A DNA stretch of 64,000 bases from Lachnocurva sp045579705 (lineage in GTDB: Bacteria > Bacillota > Clostridia > Lachnospirales > Lachnospiraceae). The DNA is taken from positions 6,113 to 70,112 of the forward strand of contig JAZNMP010000016.1 of the NCBI GenBank assembly GCA_045579705.1, in the 5' to 3' direction. This document shows, one piece after another, positions 25,212-33,357 of the stretch. The notes beneath the pieces were generated by a model, which worked only from the letters and a program-made list of their open reading frames with translations, was not told the origin of the DNA and did not search any database. Within the stretch, counting starts at the first letter, position 1, and the number at the start of each line of letters is the position of its first letter. Both the position numbers and the translations under genes were made by a program.

Positions 25212-26087
25212 ATGACACTACTCTCATATGAAATTTTTCAAACCATAATCGAGCAGGGCTCATTTGCAAAGGCAGCCTCATTGCTCCATCTAACTCCTTC
25301 AGCAGTTAGTCATTCTGTTTCTTCACTAGAGAGCGAAATCGGATTTTCTCTATTTATTAGAAACAAAAATGGAGTAAAACTTACAAACGCAGGAGAACAG
25401 ATTCTTCCATATCTGCAGCAGGTAGTAAAGTCAAACGACAACTTCCTTCAGAAGATTTCTGAGATGAAAGGTCTCAACGAAGGTGCTGTAAAGATCGGAT
25501 GCGTAAACACAGTTTGCCTTACATGGATTCCTGGAATCTTAAAGAAATTCTCAGAGGAATTTCCACAGATTGACATCGAAGTATACCAGGGTTCTTATGA
25601 CGACGTTATGGAATGGACCAGAAGTGGCGTAATCGATATAGGTATCGTTTCAGATTTAGTACACGAGAACCTACCATTTATTCCACTCTTCACGGAGCCA
25701 CTCGTTTGTGTTACTCCAAAGAATTACATGGATCCAACTATCAAATCTGTAAAACCAGAAGACTTAAAAAATCAGCCTTTTGTAATCCAGCAAGATAGTT
25801 GCGATAGAGATGTAACTACATTCCTGGACAAATACGCTCTTTCTATCAGAGCTAACTGTCACATCCTTGATGACCAGTCATGTCTGGCTATGGTTGAATG
25901 CGGAGCTGGAGTTTCTATCGTTCCAAAGATGCTTGCTGAATATGCAAACAAAAACGTAGATATCTTCCCTCTTTCACCAGAACAGACCAGGACTTTAGGA
26001 ATCACCTGCTTAAACGAGGACTTCCTCTCTCCAGCAGCAAACGAAATGATTTCCGTAATCAAGGAATACGTTTCAAATCTTCAGTAA
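25212..26087 (+). CDS. LysR-family transcription regulator
   Basis: A 291-aa LTTR. The winged HTH is residues 2-60 (FAKAASLLHLTPSAVSHSVSSLE), and the PBP2-type effector domain spans about 90-290 (VKIGCVNTV, DIGIVSD). ATG 25212 follows AAAGG; an ATG nine codons earlier is less well placed. LysR targets are usually divergent, but the divergent position here is empty except for a 30-codon remnant and a terminator, so its target and ligand are unknown. Confidence 0.93.
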   Translation: MTLLSYEIFQTIIEQGSFAKAASLLHLTPSAVSHSVSSLESEIGFSLFIRNKNGVKLTNAGEQILPYLQQVVKSNDNFLQKISEMKGLNEGAVKIGCVNTVCLTWIPGILKKFSEEFPQIDIEVYQGSYDDVMEWTRSGVIDIGIVSDLVHENLPFIPLFTEPLVCVTPKNYMDPTIKSVKPEDLKNQPFVIQQDSCDRDVTTFLDKYALSIRANCHILDDQSCLAMVECGAGVSIVPKMLAEYANKNVDIFPLSPEQTRTLGITCLNEDFLSPAANEMISVIKEYVSNLQ

Positions 26088-26109
26088 GATATTGAATCTA
26101 AGACAATAA

Positions 26110-26175
26110 AAAAGGTAGTTTCAAACCTCTAAGCTTTCCATCTGAAAGCAAAGATTGGTTTTGAAACTACCTTTT
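26110..26175. terminator. Bidirectional terminator, LysR gene/apt
   Basis: Sixteen-base arms (26110-26125, 26160-26175), with A-runs before and T-runs after, and an inner CTTTC/GAAAG hairpin, between convergent genes. Confidence 0.88.
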
Positions 26176-26194
26176 CTTAATATATCTAGTTTAA

Positions 26195-26722
26195 TTATTT
26201 GCCTGGGTATGTAAGAACTGAATATACATCATAGTCTTTCAGTCTTTCTCTACCATTCAATCCAGCAAGCTCCATGACGAAAAGCATCTTTACTACTTCG
26301 CCTCCTAATTTTTCAACTAGCTTTGCTGCTGCCTCGATAGTACCACCAGTTGCAATAAGGTCATCAATGAGAACTACTTTCTGACCAGGCTGAATAGAAT
26401 CCTTGTGCATCTCGATAGTTGCTGATCCATACTCTAAGTCATAGTCCATAGATACTGTTTCAGCTGGAAGTTTGCCTTTCTTTCTAACTAAAGCAAAAGG
26501 TTTTCCAAGAGCATAAGCGATAGGAGTTCCGAAGATAAATCCTCTAGACTCTGTTCCTGCTAAAACATCAAATTCTACTCCCTTTAAAGCTTCGATCATA
26601 TCATCGATAGCAAGCTTGAATCCTTCAGGCTGCATGAGTAGAGTTGTAATATCTCTAAACATAATGCCCTTCTCAGGATAATCTGGGATAGTACGTATGT
26701 ACTGTGCGACCTTTTCATTCAT
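26195..26722 (-). CDS. apt: Adenine phosphoribosyltransferase
   Basis: Salvages adenine to AMP with PRPP. The 175-aa protein has the family start (IRTIPDYPEKGIMFRDITTL), the GTESRGFIFG loop and the PRPP-binding VVLIDDLIATGGT motif. ATG follows AGAGGAATGAATTAAG. It stands alone on the minus strand, 132 bases from the aldolase-like gene, with a shared terminator downstream. Confidence 0.97.
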   Translation of the reverse strand: MNEKVAQYIRTIPDYPEKGIMFRDITTLLMQPEGFKLAIDDMIEALKGVEFDVLAGTESRGFIFGTPIAYALGKPFALVRKKGKLPAETVSMDYDLEYGSATIEMHKDSIQPGQKVVLIDDLIATGGTIEAAAKLVEKLGGEVVKMLFVMELAGLNGRERLKDYDVYSVLTYPGK

Positions 26723-26854
26723 CTTAATTCATTCCTCTTTTCTATATTTCGAACGATTATTAGTTACGATTTGAATAAAATAATCTTTCCGAACTTTTTT
26801 AGAATATAGATTTTTCATCAAGATGTCAAATTTCTAAGAATTATTTTTTTCAAC

Positions 26855-27919
26855 TTATTTTCTTCTCTTTGAATAGATTTCAACATAATGCTTTCTAATA
26901 CGTTCTGAAATCTGTTCTGGAATAGGCAAGCCTGCGCCATATTTCTTTGCCAGATACGCTGCCATAGCATTCTTCTCCAATACCTGACAGAGAGATCTAG
27001 CTTCATCCTCACTTGCGCAGACGCAAACTGCGCCCTTCCCTCTAAGCAAAACAGCTTCTTTATTAGTTAGTTCCTTTGCCAAAGTAGCCTGTCCTATCTG
27101 CTTAACTATATTTTTAACATGAGCTCCACCGATTTGGGCCATGTCATCCAAATAAGCATCCAAATCTAATCCCAAATTGCTATATCGCTTCAAAAAAGGA
27201 CTTCTTGCTATGAAAGAATACTTGTCCTTCATCTCCTTTATCGAAGACGCCCAGCGTAACTTCTCACGATATTTAGTGTCAAACATCATATCGAAGTTCA
27301 AACTTTCTTCCTCTTCATCTATTATAGAAGAGTAAATCCATCTGGACATCTTCTCCAACATCTTTACTATATAATAAGTCTCTCTAACCTCTTCGCCCCA
27401 AATCAAAGCTCCATGATTCTTCATAAGAAGCGCCGCAGCCATAGGATTCTTCTTCCAAGCCTTTCCTATCGCTTTCATTGCTTCTTTGCTTCCAGCCATT
27501 TCGTATTTAACATTTGGAATCTTTGAACCCAATATATCCACGTCTCTAGTCATTCCTCCCGGAATATACTGTTTGATATCTTCGAAATCCATTCCTAATA
27601 CAGAGATAGCCGACGCAACCGGTTGATGCGTATGAATCACGCACTGAGCTTCCGGATGTATCTTATATGTAATTAGATGCAAGAGGTATTCAGAAGAAGG
27701 AATCTTCCCACTTTCATAACTACCATCTTTAATATTAACTCTTACGATTTCATCACTCGTTAGTCCATCAAATTCTCTACCACTAGGCGATATAACAAAC
27801 GCGTCATCACTAATACGTACGCTAACATTTCCCCAAGTTCTAATCATCAGACCATCATTTTTTAATTTCTGACCTAAACTTCTGACATGAAACCTGGCTT
27901 CTTCTATCGAGTATGCCAT
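26855..27919 (-). CDS. Class II aldolase/adducin-type protein, two-domain
   Basis: A 354-aa protein. Residues 1-210 are a class II (zinc) aldolase domain related to fuculose-phosphate aldolase: TWGNVSVR, SPSGREFDGL, the metal pair in CVIHTHQPVAS, catalytic-type Glu in PSSEYLLH and the third His in MKNHGALIWGEE. Residues about 240-354 resemble a degenerate second copy, LLRGKGAVCVCASEDEA aligning with LLMKNHGALIWGEEVRE but with Gly for His. Metal-dependent lyase or epimerase activity is likely; the substrate is not evident and no sugar genes adjoin. Confidence 0.8.
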   Translation of the reverse strand: MAYSIEEARFHVRSLGQKLKNDGLMIRTWGNVSVRISDDAFVISPSGREFDGLTSDEIVRVNIKDGSYESGKIPSSEYLLHLITYKIHPEAQCVIHTHQPVASAISVLGMDFEDIKQYIPGGMTRDVDILGSKIPNVKYEMAGSKEAMKAIGKAWKKNPMAAALLMKNHGALIWGEEVRETYYIVKMLEKMSRWIYSSIIDEEEESLNFDMMFDTKYREKLRWASSIKEMKDKYSFIARSPFLKRYSNLGLDLDAYLDDMAQIGGAHVKNIVKQIGQATLAKELTNKEAVLLRGKGAVCVCASEDEARSLCQVLEKNAMAAYLAKKYGAGLPIPEQISERIRKHYVEIYSKRRK

Positions 27920-27956
27920 ATAAAAGTACCCCTCCTAATCAGATACCTTTAGAATA

Positions 27957-28541
27957 TCATACGGCAGGTTTCAAAACCATATCTTCATGAATTACACTAG
28001 GAAATTTAATTTTGTTTTTATTATTATCTACCCATTTGTTCACCTTTACTCCCTCCAGTTTCACCTCCCCTGGATCAAATCTTTCTCCTGCTTCTACCCT
28101 GTAAGTTCTAATCCCAACCAATTCTACAGTCACTAATCTCTTCGTACGCTTCCTTTCGCGTAAAATCGTTCTGCTATAGTCTAGTTGTCCCTTCTTTCCA
28201 CTCGGATAAGTAAACTCCTCTCTGACTTTGCAGGATAGGATTCCTTTTTTAGGATTACTTTCAAGGAATCTAATTTCAACTTTAATATTATCGTCTTTTC
28301 CCTTTGTTTTATCCCGATTTAGCTGTTTCTTTAATAGACTTTCGAACTTCTTCTGCATCTGATCTTCGGTGATAATATCCCCCTTTCCATTCTCAACACA
28401 TTTCATCGTCTGTTCCATAGAAGTATTCACCGCTGTCTCCAGATCGCTCTTCCTAATCTGCCGATTCCACAGAAAAACACTCGAAATCACTACCAATATC
28501 GCCAATACGAGTATCATTACACCAAATACTAACTGCTTCAT
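27957..28541 (-). CDS. Pilus-cluster accessory protein, N-anchored
   Basis: A 194-aa protein with an amino-terminal membrane segment (about 4-24, FGVMILVLAILVVISSVFLW) and a basic extracytoplasmic part. I know no family; position as last gene of the Flp-like cluster and the pseudopilin-like topology suggest a minor pilin or TadE-like component. ATG after GGAGTGTTAG, 22 bases from the previous gene. Confidence 0.65.
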   Translation of the reverse strand: MKQLVFGVMILVLAILVVISSVFLWNRQIRKSDLETAVNTSMEQTMKCVENGKGDIITEDQMQKKFESLLKKQLNRDKTKGKDDNIKVEIRFLESNPKKGILSCKVREEFTYPSGKKGQLDYSRTILRERKRTKRLVTVELVGIRTYRVEAGERFDPGEVKLEGVKVNKWVDNNKNKIKFPSVIHEDMVLKPAV

Positions 28542-28563
28542 CTAACACTCCACTGTAATAGCC

Positions 28564-29004
28564 TCATTCTCCTACGCCTATATATAAATCTTCAGTTCCA
28601 AATCTCCCTTCCGCATCCTCTACATACAAAGAAACTCGATATACTCCCGGCTCTTTAAAGAAAACCTCATTTCCTTTTTTCAAATCATCGATTACCTTTT
28701 CTTCATCATCCATAACTGATATCAGCTTTACACAGGTTATTCCCTCACCTTTGATTAAATCCCTGGCACTATATGTATTTTCAACTTTTAAATTCTCCTG
28801 GGACCGAACCACAGGCTTAGCCTTTGGCATCTTTATATCCGTCTTAGTCTCCTGGAGTTTCGCATCGGTTACTGATTCAGCGCCACTCTTCATCTTGGTC
28901 TTAAATCCAATAGGACTATTCTGTAAGAATAGTAGTCCAAACACGAGGAGCATCGCCACTCCAGACAGAAGTGCCTTGCCATACTGTGATATTATCTCCT
29001 TCAT
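28564..29004 (-). CDS. Flp-like N-terminus joined to an Ig-like domain
   Basis: A 146-aa protein. Its start MKEIISQYGKALLSG matches the short pilin-like proteins of this cluster, followed by a hydrophobic helix to about residue 27. Residues about 70-146 look like a small beta-sandwich domain (EPGVYRVSLYVEDAEGRFG). I use ATG 29004 after GAGG; GTG 29010 touches the ribosome site. Likely an adhesive or tip-type pilin. Confidence 0.65.
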   Translation of the reverse strand: MKEIISQYGKALLSGVAMLLVFGLLFLQNSPIGFKTKMKSGAESVTDAKLQETKTDIKMPKAKPVVRSQENLKVENTYSARDLIKGEGITCVKLISVMDDEEKVIDDLKKGNEVFFKEPGVYRVSLYVEDAEGRFGTEDLYIGVGE

Positions 29005-29011
29005 ATTCACC

Positions 29012-29146
29012 TCATATACTTCGTAGGAAATCGATCAGAGCATCTCCCAGGAATACCCTAACCGCGCCCAATACCACAATCACAAAAACAGTAGCTCCGA
29101 CAGCTCCCAGCATTCCCTCGCCATATTCCTGAATTATCTCTTTCAT
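29012..29146 (-). CDS. Short Flp-like pilin, 44 aa
   Basis: MKEIIQEYGEGMLGAVG then a hydrophobic helix and RVFLGDALIDFLRSI. The EYG signature at the start of the helix is that of Flp (type IVb) pilins, but it sits at residues 7-9 with no leader before it. ATG overlaps the stop of the 34-aa gene (ATGA). Ends 8 bases before the next gene of the cluster. Confidence 0.7.
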   Translation of the reverse strand: MKEIIQEYGEGMLGAVGATVFVIVVLGAVRVFLGDALIDFLRSI

Positions 29147-29247
29147 ATAGCTACCTCGCTGATAAAATATACAAAACTAGCCGCCATCAACAAACCCATA
29201 ATGCAATATAATAGCGAAAGACCATATTCCTCGAAAAACTCCTTCAT
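29143..29247 (-). CDS. Short Flp-like pilin, 34 aa
   Basis: Encodes MKEFFEEYGLSLLYC then a membrane helix to ISEVAI. Start ATG 29247 follows AGGGGTGATAGG; the stop overlaps the next start. It shares the Met-x-Glu-hydrophobic-hydrophobic-x-Glu-Tyr-Gly pattern with the 44- and 58-aa genes, and is one of the shortest pilin-like genes one could call. Confidence 0.65.
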   Translation of the reverse strand: MKEFFEEYGLSLLYCIMGLLMAASFVYFISEVAI

Positions 29248-29258
29248 CCTATCACCCC

Positions 29259-29594
29259 TTACCAGATATCATTCTCTACATAATGCTCCTGTTCCACTGC
29301 AATCAAAGGGATTGAAATCTTGTATTTTAAGCTAAGAGCACCATGATCTATACGTTTGCTATCTGCTTCACTCACCAGCTGCACCTTTAGCTCATACCCC
29401 ATCTTCTTTGCTTCCTTCTGACACTTATCAATAATCTGTCTGTCAAAGTTACTATTTCCGATGAGAACAGCTGAGTCCGAAGCAAACCTCTCCGCCTTAC
29501 CCGTATTAATATTTGCTGAAATGATTCCTATCCCGAGAACCAGCACAAACAGACTTATGAATACACCTGTAAAAGTTTTAATAATCACATCCAT
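29259..29594 (-). CDS. Pilus-cluster protein, DUF4320-like
   Basis: A 111-aa protein with one amino-terminal membrane segment (about 8-29) and a soluble C-terminal part that could pack like a TadE/pseudopilin domain. It resembles DUF4320 proteins found in Lachnospiraceae Tad-like loci; that assignment is from memory. ATG 29594 lies 6 bases after GGAGGA; the TTG at 29600 touches it. Five bases after the TadC-like gene. Confidence 0.65.
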   Translation of the reverse strand: MDVIIKTFTGVFISLFVLVLGIGIISANINTGKAERFASDSAVLIGNSNFDRQIIDKCQKEAKKMGYELKVQLVSEADSKRIDHGALSLKYKISIPLIAVEQEHYVENDIW

Positions 29595-29605
29595 ATCCAA
29601 TCCTC

Positions 29606-30952
29606 CTAAATGCCTATATGATTAACATCAGAAAGATAGATAGTAAACATAACCAACATGTCACATATCATCTTTGCTCCAGCTGTAATCTGCGGTGCTA
29701 AAAACAGCGCGCTCATTCCCGCCATCGCATCTTCATTTTTCAGTTTTCCCGCTCTATCTATCATCGCCCTATTACGGGATAATATCTCCTCAAGCTCACT
29801 GTCAGAGGAACCATTTCCATTCTCAGAAAGTGAATAGAGCACCTTCATCGTAGATTCAATATCCGGTATCTCATACTGTTTCATAAAGGAGATATATGGT
29901 TTGATTCCTGTAGGATTTAGCTTTAACTCCTTTATCAACGTTTCCAAATCTCTCTTCAATACGCATGGCGCATTCTCCAGGGATTTCTCCAGCGACACCT
30001 GAACATTATCATTCTGAAGTAGCAGTGACAGATTAATAATCCACTTCGGAAAGACTTTCTCAATCTCTCTGATAACTGCCTTCCTGTCCATCTTCCACAT
30101 TAATCGCCCAGGAAAGCCGGGACGCTCTTTAAAATCCGACCATTTCCGCTGCAATTTGACCGCAAATTCCATTCCGGTTTCTTTCACATACAGATAATCC
30201 TCTGCCAGCTTTCTGTCCGAAAGATAGAGAATCAATATATCTACCGTCAAAACTACTGTCGTTCCCAGCTGTACCAGTTGATTCGTAGCTACATCTATAT
30301 CCATCCTTCCTCCGAGGATATAGATTAGAGAACACAGTAGGAGCGACATCAGAATCGACATCGTATTCTTTGTCTTCGCTCTACGCTTCTCATTTACATA
30401 CTCTATCGTTCTATCCATCCATTTTCGTCGGTCATTCAGTAGTATCTTTGCACTGCTTCGATATTCTCCGCCTTCTCTTTCCACAGAAAGTGCGAAATCA
30501 TGTACCATCTTCAAACCCTCATATCCATATTCCCTCTCTATAATTCCGAGGGCATCCTCCTCAGCGTTCGAGTCATAAGCATTCTCGATATGATGAATTG
30601 CCATATTAATCTTCTTCTTCATGGTTTCCTCATCAAAGATCATTTCAACATCCCTCAGGGTATCGAGTATCTTTCCGCTCTTCTCAAAGGAATACAGAAA
30701 CTGTTCCATATACACATTAATATCCGAGAATCGCCCCTGGACATACCTCGACTTCGCATTATTCCTGATGAATAAAGGCAGAAACATTATCCCGACAGCA
30801 AACAGAATCGCCCTGTAAAAAATTCGCAACTTAAACAACTCTCCGAGTAGGAGAATCATCAGGAATATGCCGAGAATGAAGATAGCCGCTTTCTTCTTTG
30901 AAAAAATATAACCGTATTTCTTTAACTCATCCGACACCTTCTCTCTGGCCAC
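29606..30952 (-). CDS. TadB/TadC-like pilus platform membrane protein
   Basis: A 448-aa membrane protein. Hydrophobic segments at about 23-60 and 200-245 bracket cytoplasmic helical domains like the T2SSF/TadC fold (FLYSFEKSGKILDTL, SLSLLLQNDNVQVSLEKSLENAP), with a last hydrophobic stretch near the end. It would form the inner-membrane platform of the pilus machine. Start is GTG 30952 after GGGAGGAACATATC, overlapping the ATPase gene by 26 bases. Confidence 0.75.
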   Translation of the reverse strand: MAREKVSDELKKYGYIFSKKKAAIFILGIFLMILLLGELFKLRIFYRAILFAVGIMFLPLFIRNNAKSRYVQGRFSDINVYMEQFLYSFEKSGKILDTLRDVEMIFDEETMKKKINMAIHHIENAYDSNAEEDALGIIEREYGYEGLKMVHDFALSVEREGGEYRSSAKILLNDRRKWMDRTIEYVNEKRRAKTKNTMSILMSLLLCSLIYILGGRMDIDVATNQLVQLGTTVVLTVDILILYLSDRKLAEDYLYVKETGMEFAVKLQRKWSDFKERPGFPGRLMWKMDRKAVIREIEKVFPKWIINLSLLLQNDNVQVSLEKSLENAPCVLKRDLETLIKELKLNPTGIKPYISFMKQYEIPDIESTMKVLYSLSENGNGSSDSELEEILSRNRAMIDRAGKLKNEDAMAGMSALFLAPQITAGAKMICDMLVMFTIYLSDVNHIGI

Positions 30953-32120
30953 GATATGTTCCTCCCTTCTCCGGCTCTGACATCTGCCCTGCCAGATTCT
31001 TCATAAACTCTTCAACCTCCTTCTGAAGGATTTCACGGTTTCTATCGAGGAGATCACTAACCTCCGACCAATCTCCTTCTTCACCCATAGCGATGCCTTT
31101 GTCATTAAATATCTTCTTCAGACTCATAGGGATTCTATCACTATAGAACACTCCATCCTCTACAAGCATATGTATCAGGTTATCTTTGCCCTCCCTTGAG
31201 AAGAAAGCCACCTGATCTACATAACGCTTTACCTCATTCAATCCATGCTCATTTCTGACCTCCTTACGTTTTATGAGAACAGCTATATCCACGAACGTAT
31301 ATATATCCGCAAGCAATCTGTCCTCGTCTCGCTTCTGAGCAGCCATATTGAGGATTCTATCAGGCACATTCCTAACATCATCTGTATGAAGGGTAGTCAT
31401 TCCCTTTACTCCTGTAGAAAATCCTTCTATCAGGCTTAATACCTCAACAGAACGTGCCTCTGAGAGTATCATCCACTTAGGATTCAACCTCATACAAGTC
31501 TTTATAGCCTTCGTGTAATCCAGATTCTTTCCAACAGTAATCTCTACGCAGTCACTATCAGGATTCATCTTTGAATAATGCCATTCCGGTGTATCCTCAA
31601 TCGTAATAACGCGCATATCCTTCGGTATATAATTCGATAAAAATCTCGCACATTCCGTCTTCCCAACGCCCGGATTTCCCGCAAAAACCATGTTCATCCC
31701 TGCCTTTACGCAATTCTTCAGAAATTCCAGCGTCTCCGCAGTCATATATCCGCTCGATATTACATTGAAGCTATTCAAACGCACTCTAGGCAGAGACTTT
31801 CTGATACAGATGCACCGCTTCCCTTGGCAGACATCTTCATGCACGATAGTAATACGCAAGGTTTCAGTCTCCGCTTCCAGTACAGGATTCATCTTATGAA
31901 AAGGCTGACTGACGATATTCGAAACTCGCTTCGTAAACTGTTCTATAAACTCATCTTCAAGCTCAATATTTGAAATGAAACTCCTCTGATTACTGCAATC
32001 AGTAATCCACAGATTTTTTCCAGAAATATCTATATCCGTCACATCATCATTAACAACATACGCATATAGCGGTCCAAAAAATCTTTCCTCATCCAGAATA
32101 TTTCCATTTCTATCCTTCAT
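30927..32120 (-). CDS. TadA/VirB11-like pilus assembly ATPase
   Basis: A 397-aa secretion ATPase. Walker A is GNPGVGKT (148-155), Asp-box IEDTPEW, atypical Walker B WMILSEARS and the His box TTLHTDD, as in CpaF/TadA. The amino-terminal domain precedes the RecA-like core. It energises the Flp-like pilus or secretion system encoded by the genes on both sides. ATG follows AAAGGGGGAGCTT, 11 bases after the 58-aa pilin gene. It is shorter than many CpaF proteins. Confidence 0.9.
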   Translation of the reverse strand: MKDRNGNILDEERFFGPLYAYVVNDDVTDIDISGKNLWITDCSNQRSFISNIELEDEFIEQFTKRVSNIVSQPFHKMNPVLEAETETLRITIVHEDVCQGKRCICIRKSLPRVRLNSFNVISSGYMTAETLEFLKNCVKAGMNMVFAGNPGVGKTECARFLSNYIPKDMRVITIEDTPEWHYSKMNPDSDCVEITVGKNLDYTKAIKTCMRLNPKWMILSEARSVEVLSLIEGFSTGVKGMTTLHTDDVRNVPDRILNMAAQKRDEDRLLADIYTFVDIAVLIKRKEVRNEHGLNEVKRYVDQVAFFSREGKDNLIHMLVEDGVFYSDRIPMSLKKIFNDKGIAMGEEGDWSEVSDLLDRNREILQKEVEEFMKNLAGQMSEPEKGGTYRGQREGVG

Positions 32121-32131
32121 AAGCTCCCCCT

Positions 32132-32308
32132 TTAAATGCTACTCTTCGATGTAACCCCCTTAAAGAAGTCGCTAACCAGTCCCTGAAAGGCCTTTCCAAC
32201 GATGCTGGATCCATCATGTCCAACCAGAAATACTATCAAGGCTACGAGCGCCATAATAGCTACAACTGTAATAATTGCTGAACCATACTCTCTAATAACT
32301 TCCTGCAT
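32132..32308 (-). CDS. Short Flp-like pilin, 58 aa
   Basis: First gene of the cluster. It starts MQEVIREYGSAIITVV, has a hydrophobic helix to about residue 29, then a polar tail (GHDGSSIVGKAFQGLVSDFF). The EYG signature without leader matches the 34- and 44-aa genes. ATG 32308 follows AGAAGGAGAATGAAAA. As promoter-proximal gene it is the best candidate for the major subunit. Confidence 0.72.
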   Translation of the reverse strand: MQEVIREYGSAIITVVAIMALVALIVFLVGHDGSSIVGKAFQGLVSDFFKGVTSKSSI

Positions 32309-32335
32309 TTTTCATTCTCCTTCTAAACAAAAACC

Positions 32336-32363
32336 GCCTATATCTTTGGATCGTTTTACAGGC
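32336..32363 (-). promoter_or_regulatory. Leader hairpin of the Flp-like cluster
   Basis: On the minus strand GCCTGT / ATAGGC (six pairs including one G-U) closes a 16-base loop, between a weak promoter (TACAAT at 32396-32401, minus) and the first pilin gene. Purine-rich GGGAGTGAGAAGCC precedes it. No known riboswitch is matched. Confidence 0.35.
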
Positions 32364-32471
32364 TTCTCACTCCCTAATTTTTGCTGGTGCGACAGATTGT
32401 ATCACTACTTTTTCGAAAAAGAATAAACTAAAAATTAAAAAAATCGCCTTTATTAAATTTAAATAAAAAAA

Positions 32472-32505
32472 ATAGGAACTAAAATCCGAGGATTTTAGTT
32501 CCTAT
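32472..32505 (-). terminator. mrp terminator
   Basis: Perfect ATAGGAACTAAAATC arms around CGAG, followed on the minus strand by T8. A second inverted repeat TAAACGG/CCGTTTA lies at 32534-32555, just after the stop codon. Confidence 0.92.
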
Positions 32506-32561
32506 TGGCTATATTCTTTGAAATTTCAAGCTTTAAACGGTTTATAATCCGTTTATATTTA

Positions 32562-33338
32562 TTAAATTTTGTCTATAAAATCAGCGTAGTCTTTTGTCTC
32601 AAACTGATCCATTTTTCCTTCATCACAGATCTTTGCAAAAGATGGATCGAGTGGCAGCTTCGCGATTACTGAAAGATTGTTCTCTGAAGCGATTTCGTCG
32701 ATATGGCTTTCCCCGAATGGGAACATTCTTTTTCCGCAATCAGGGCATTCGATATAGCTGTAATTCTCAACTACACCGAGCACTTTGATTTTCATCTTGT
32801 TCGCCATATTAACGGCTTTCTTTACGATTAATGATACCAAATCCTGTGGTGATGTCACGATAATAATTCCGTCAAGTGGAAGTGACTGGAATACAGTCAG
32901 AGGAACATCACCTGTTCCCGGAGGCATATCCACTAATAGATAATCCAATTCTCCCCAAATTACGTCTGTCCAGAACTGCTTTACTGTACTAGCGATAACC
33001 GGACCTCTCCATACTACAGGGTCGTCCTCGTTATCCAGAAGCAGGTTGATAGACATTATCTTTACTCCGGACTCTGATTCAACTGGATATGCTCCATCTG
33101 GAGTAGCGACACTTGGACCGGATACACCAAACATCTTCGGAATAGATGGACCCGTAATATCAGCATCCAAAATACCTACTGAATACCCTTTCTGTCTCAG
33201 TGAAATTGCCAGAGATGAAGTAACAGAAGACTTTCCAACTCCTCCCTTTCCACTGACTACACCTATTACATGTTTTATCTTGCTAAGCTTATTTCCTTCA
33301 ATCTGAAAATTTGGCTTTGGTGGTTCCATATGTGCCAT
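32562..33338 (-). CDS. mrp: Mrp/NBP35-type Fe-S carrier ATPase
   Basis: A 258-aa P-loop ATPase with the deviant Walker A GKGGVGKSS, DADITGPSIP and the paired Cys ECPDCGK that bridges an Fe-S cluster at the dimer interface. The amino-terminal MIP18 (DUF59) domain of longer Mrp proteins is absent. ATG after GGAGGAGCGAGAA. Likely transfers Fe-S clusters, complementing the suf operon of the window. It follows coaX by 19 bases and may belong to the same transcript. Confidence 0.92.
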   Translation of the reverse strand: MAHMEPPKPNFQIEGNKLSKIKHVIGVVSGKGGVGKSSVTSSLAISLRQKGYSVGILDADITGPSIPKMFGVSGPSVATPDGAYPVESESGVKIMSINLLLDNEDDPVVWRGPVIASTVKQFWTDVIWGELDYLLVDMPPGTGDVPLTVFQSLPLDGIIIVTSPQDLVSLIVKKAVNMANKMKIKVLGVVENYSYIECPDCGKRMFPFGESHIDEIASENNLSVIAKLPLDPSFAKICDEGKMDQFETKDYADFIDKI

Positions 33339-33357
33339 TTCTCGCTCCTCCTATTAA

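Noticed and set aside
32309..32420. c-di-GMP-I (GEMM) riboswitch before the Flp cluster
   Set aside because: Only scattered matches to the conserved core; the P1b stem and tetraloop/receptor are missing. Kept only as an unidentified leader.
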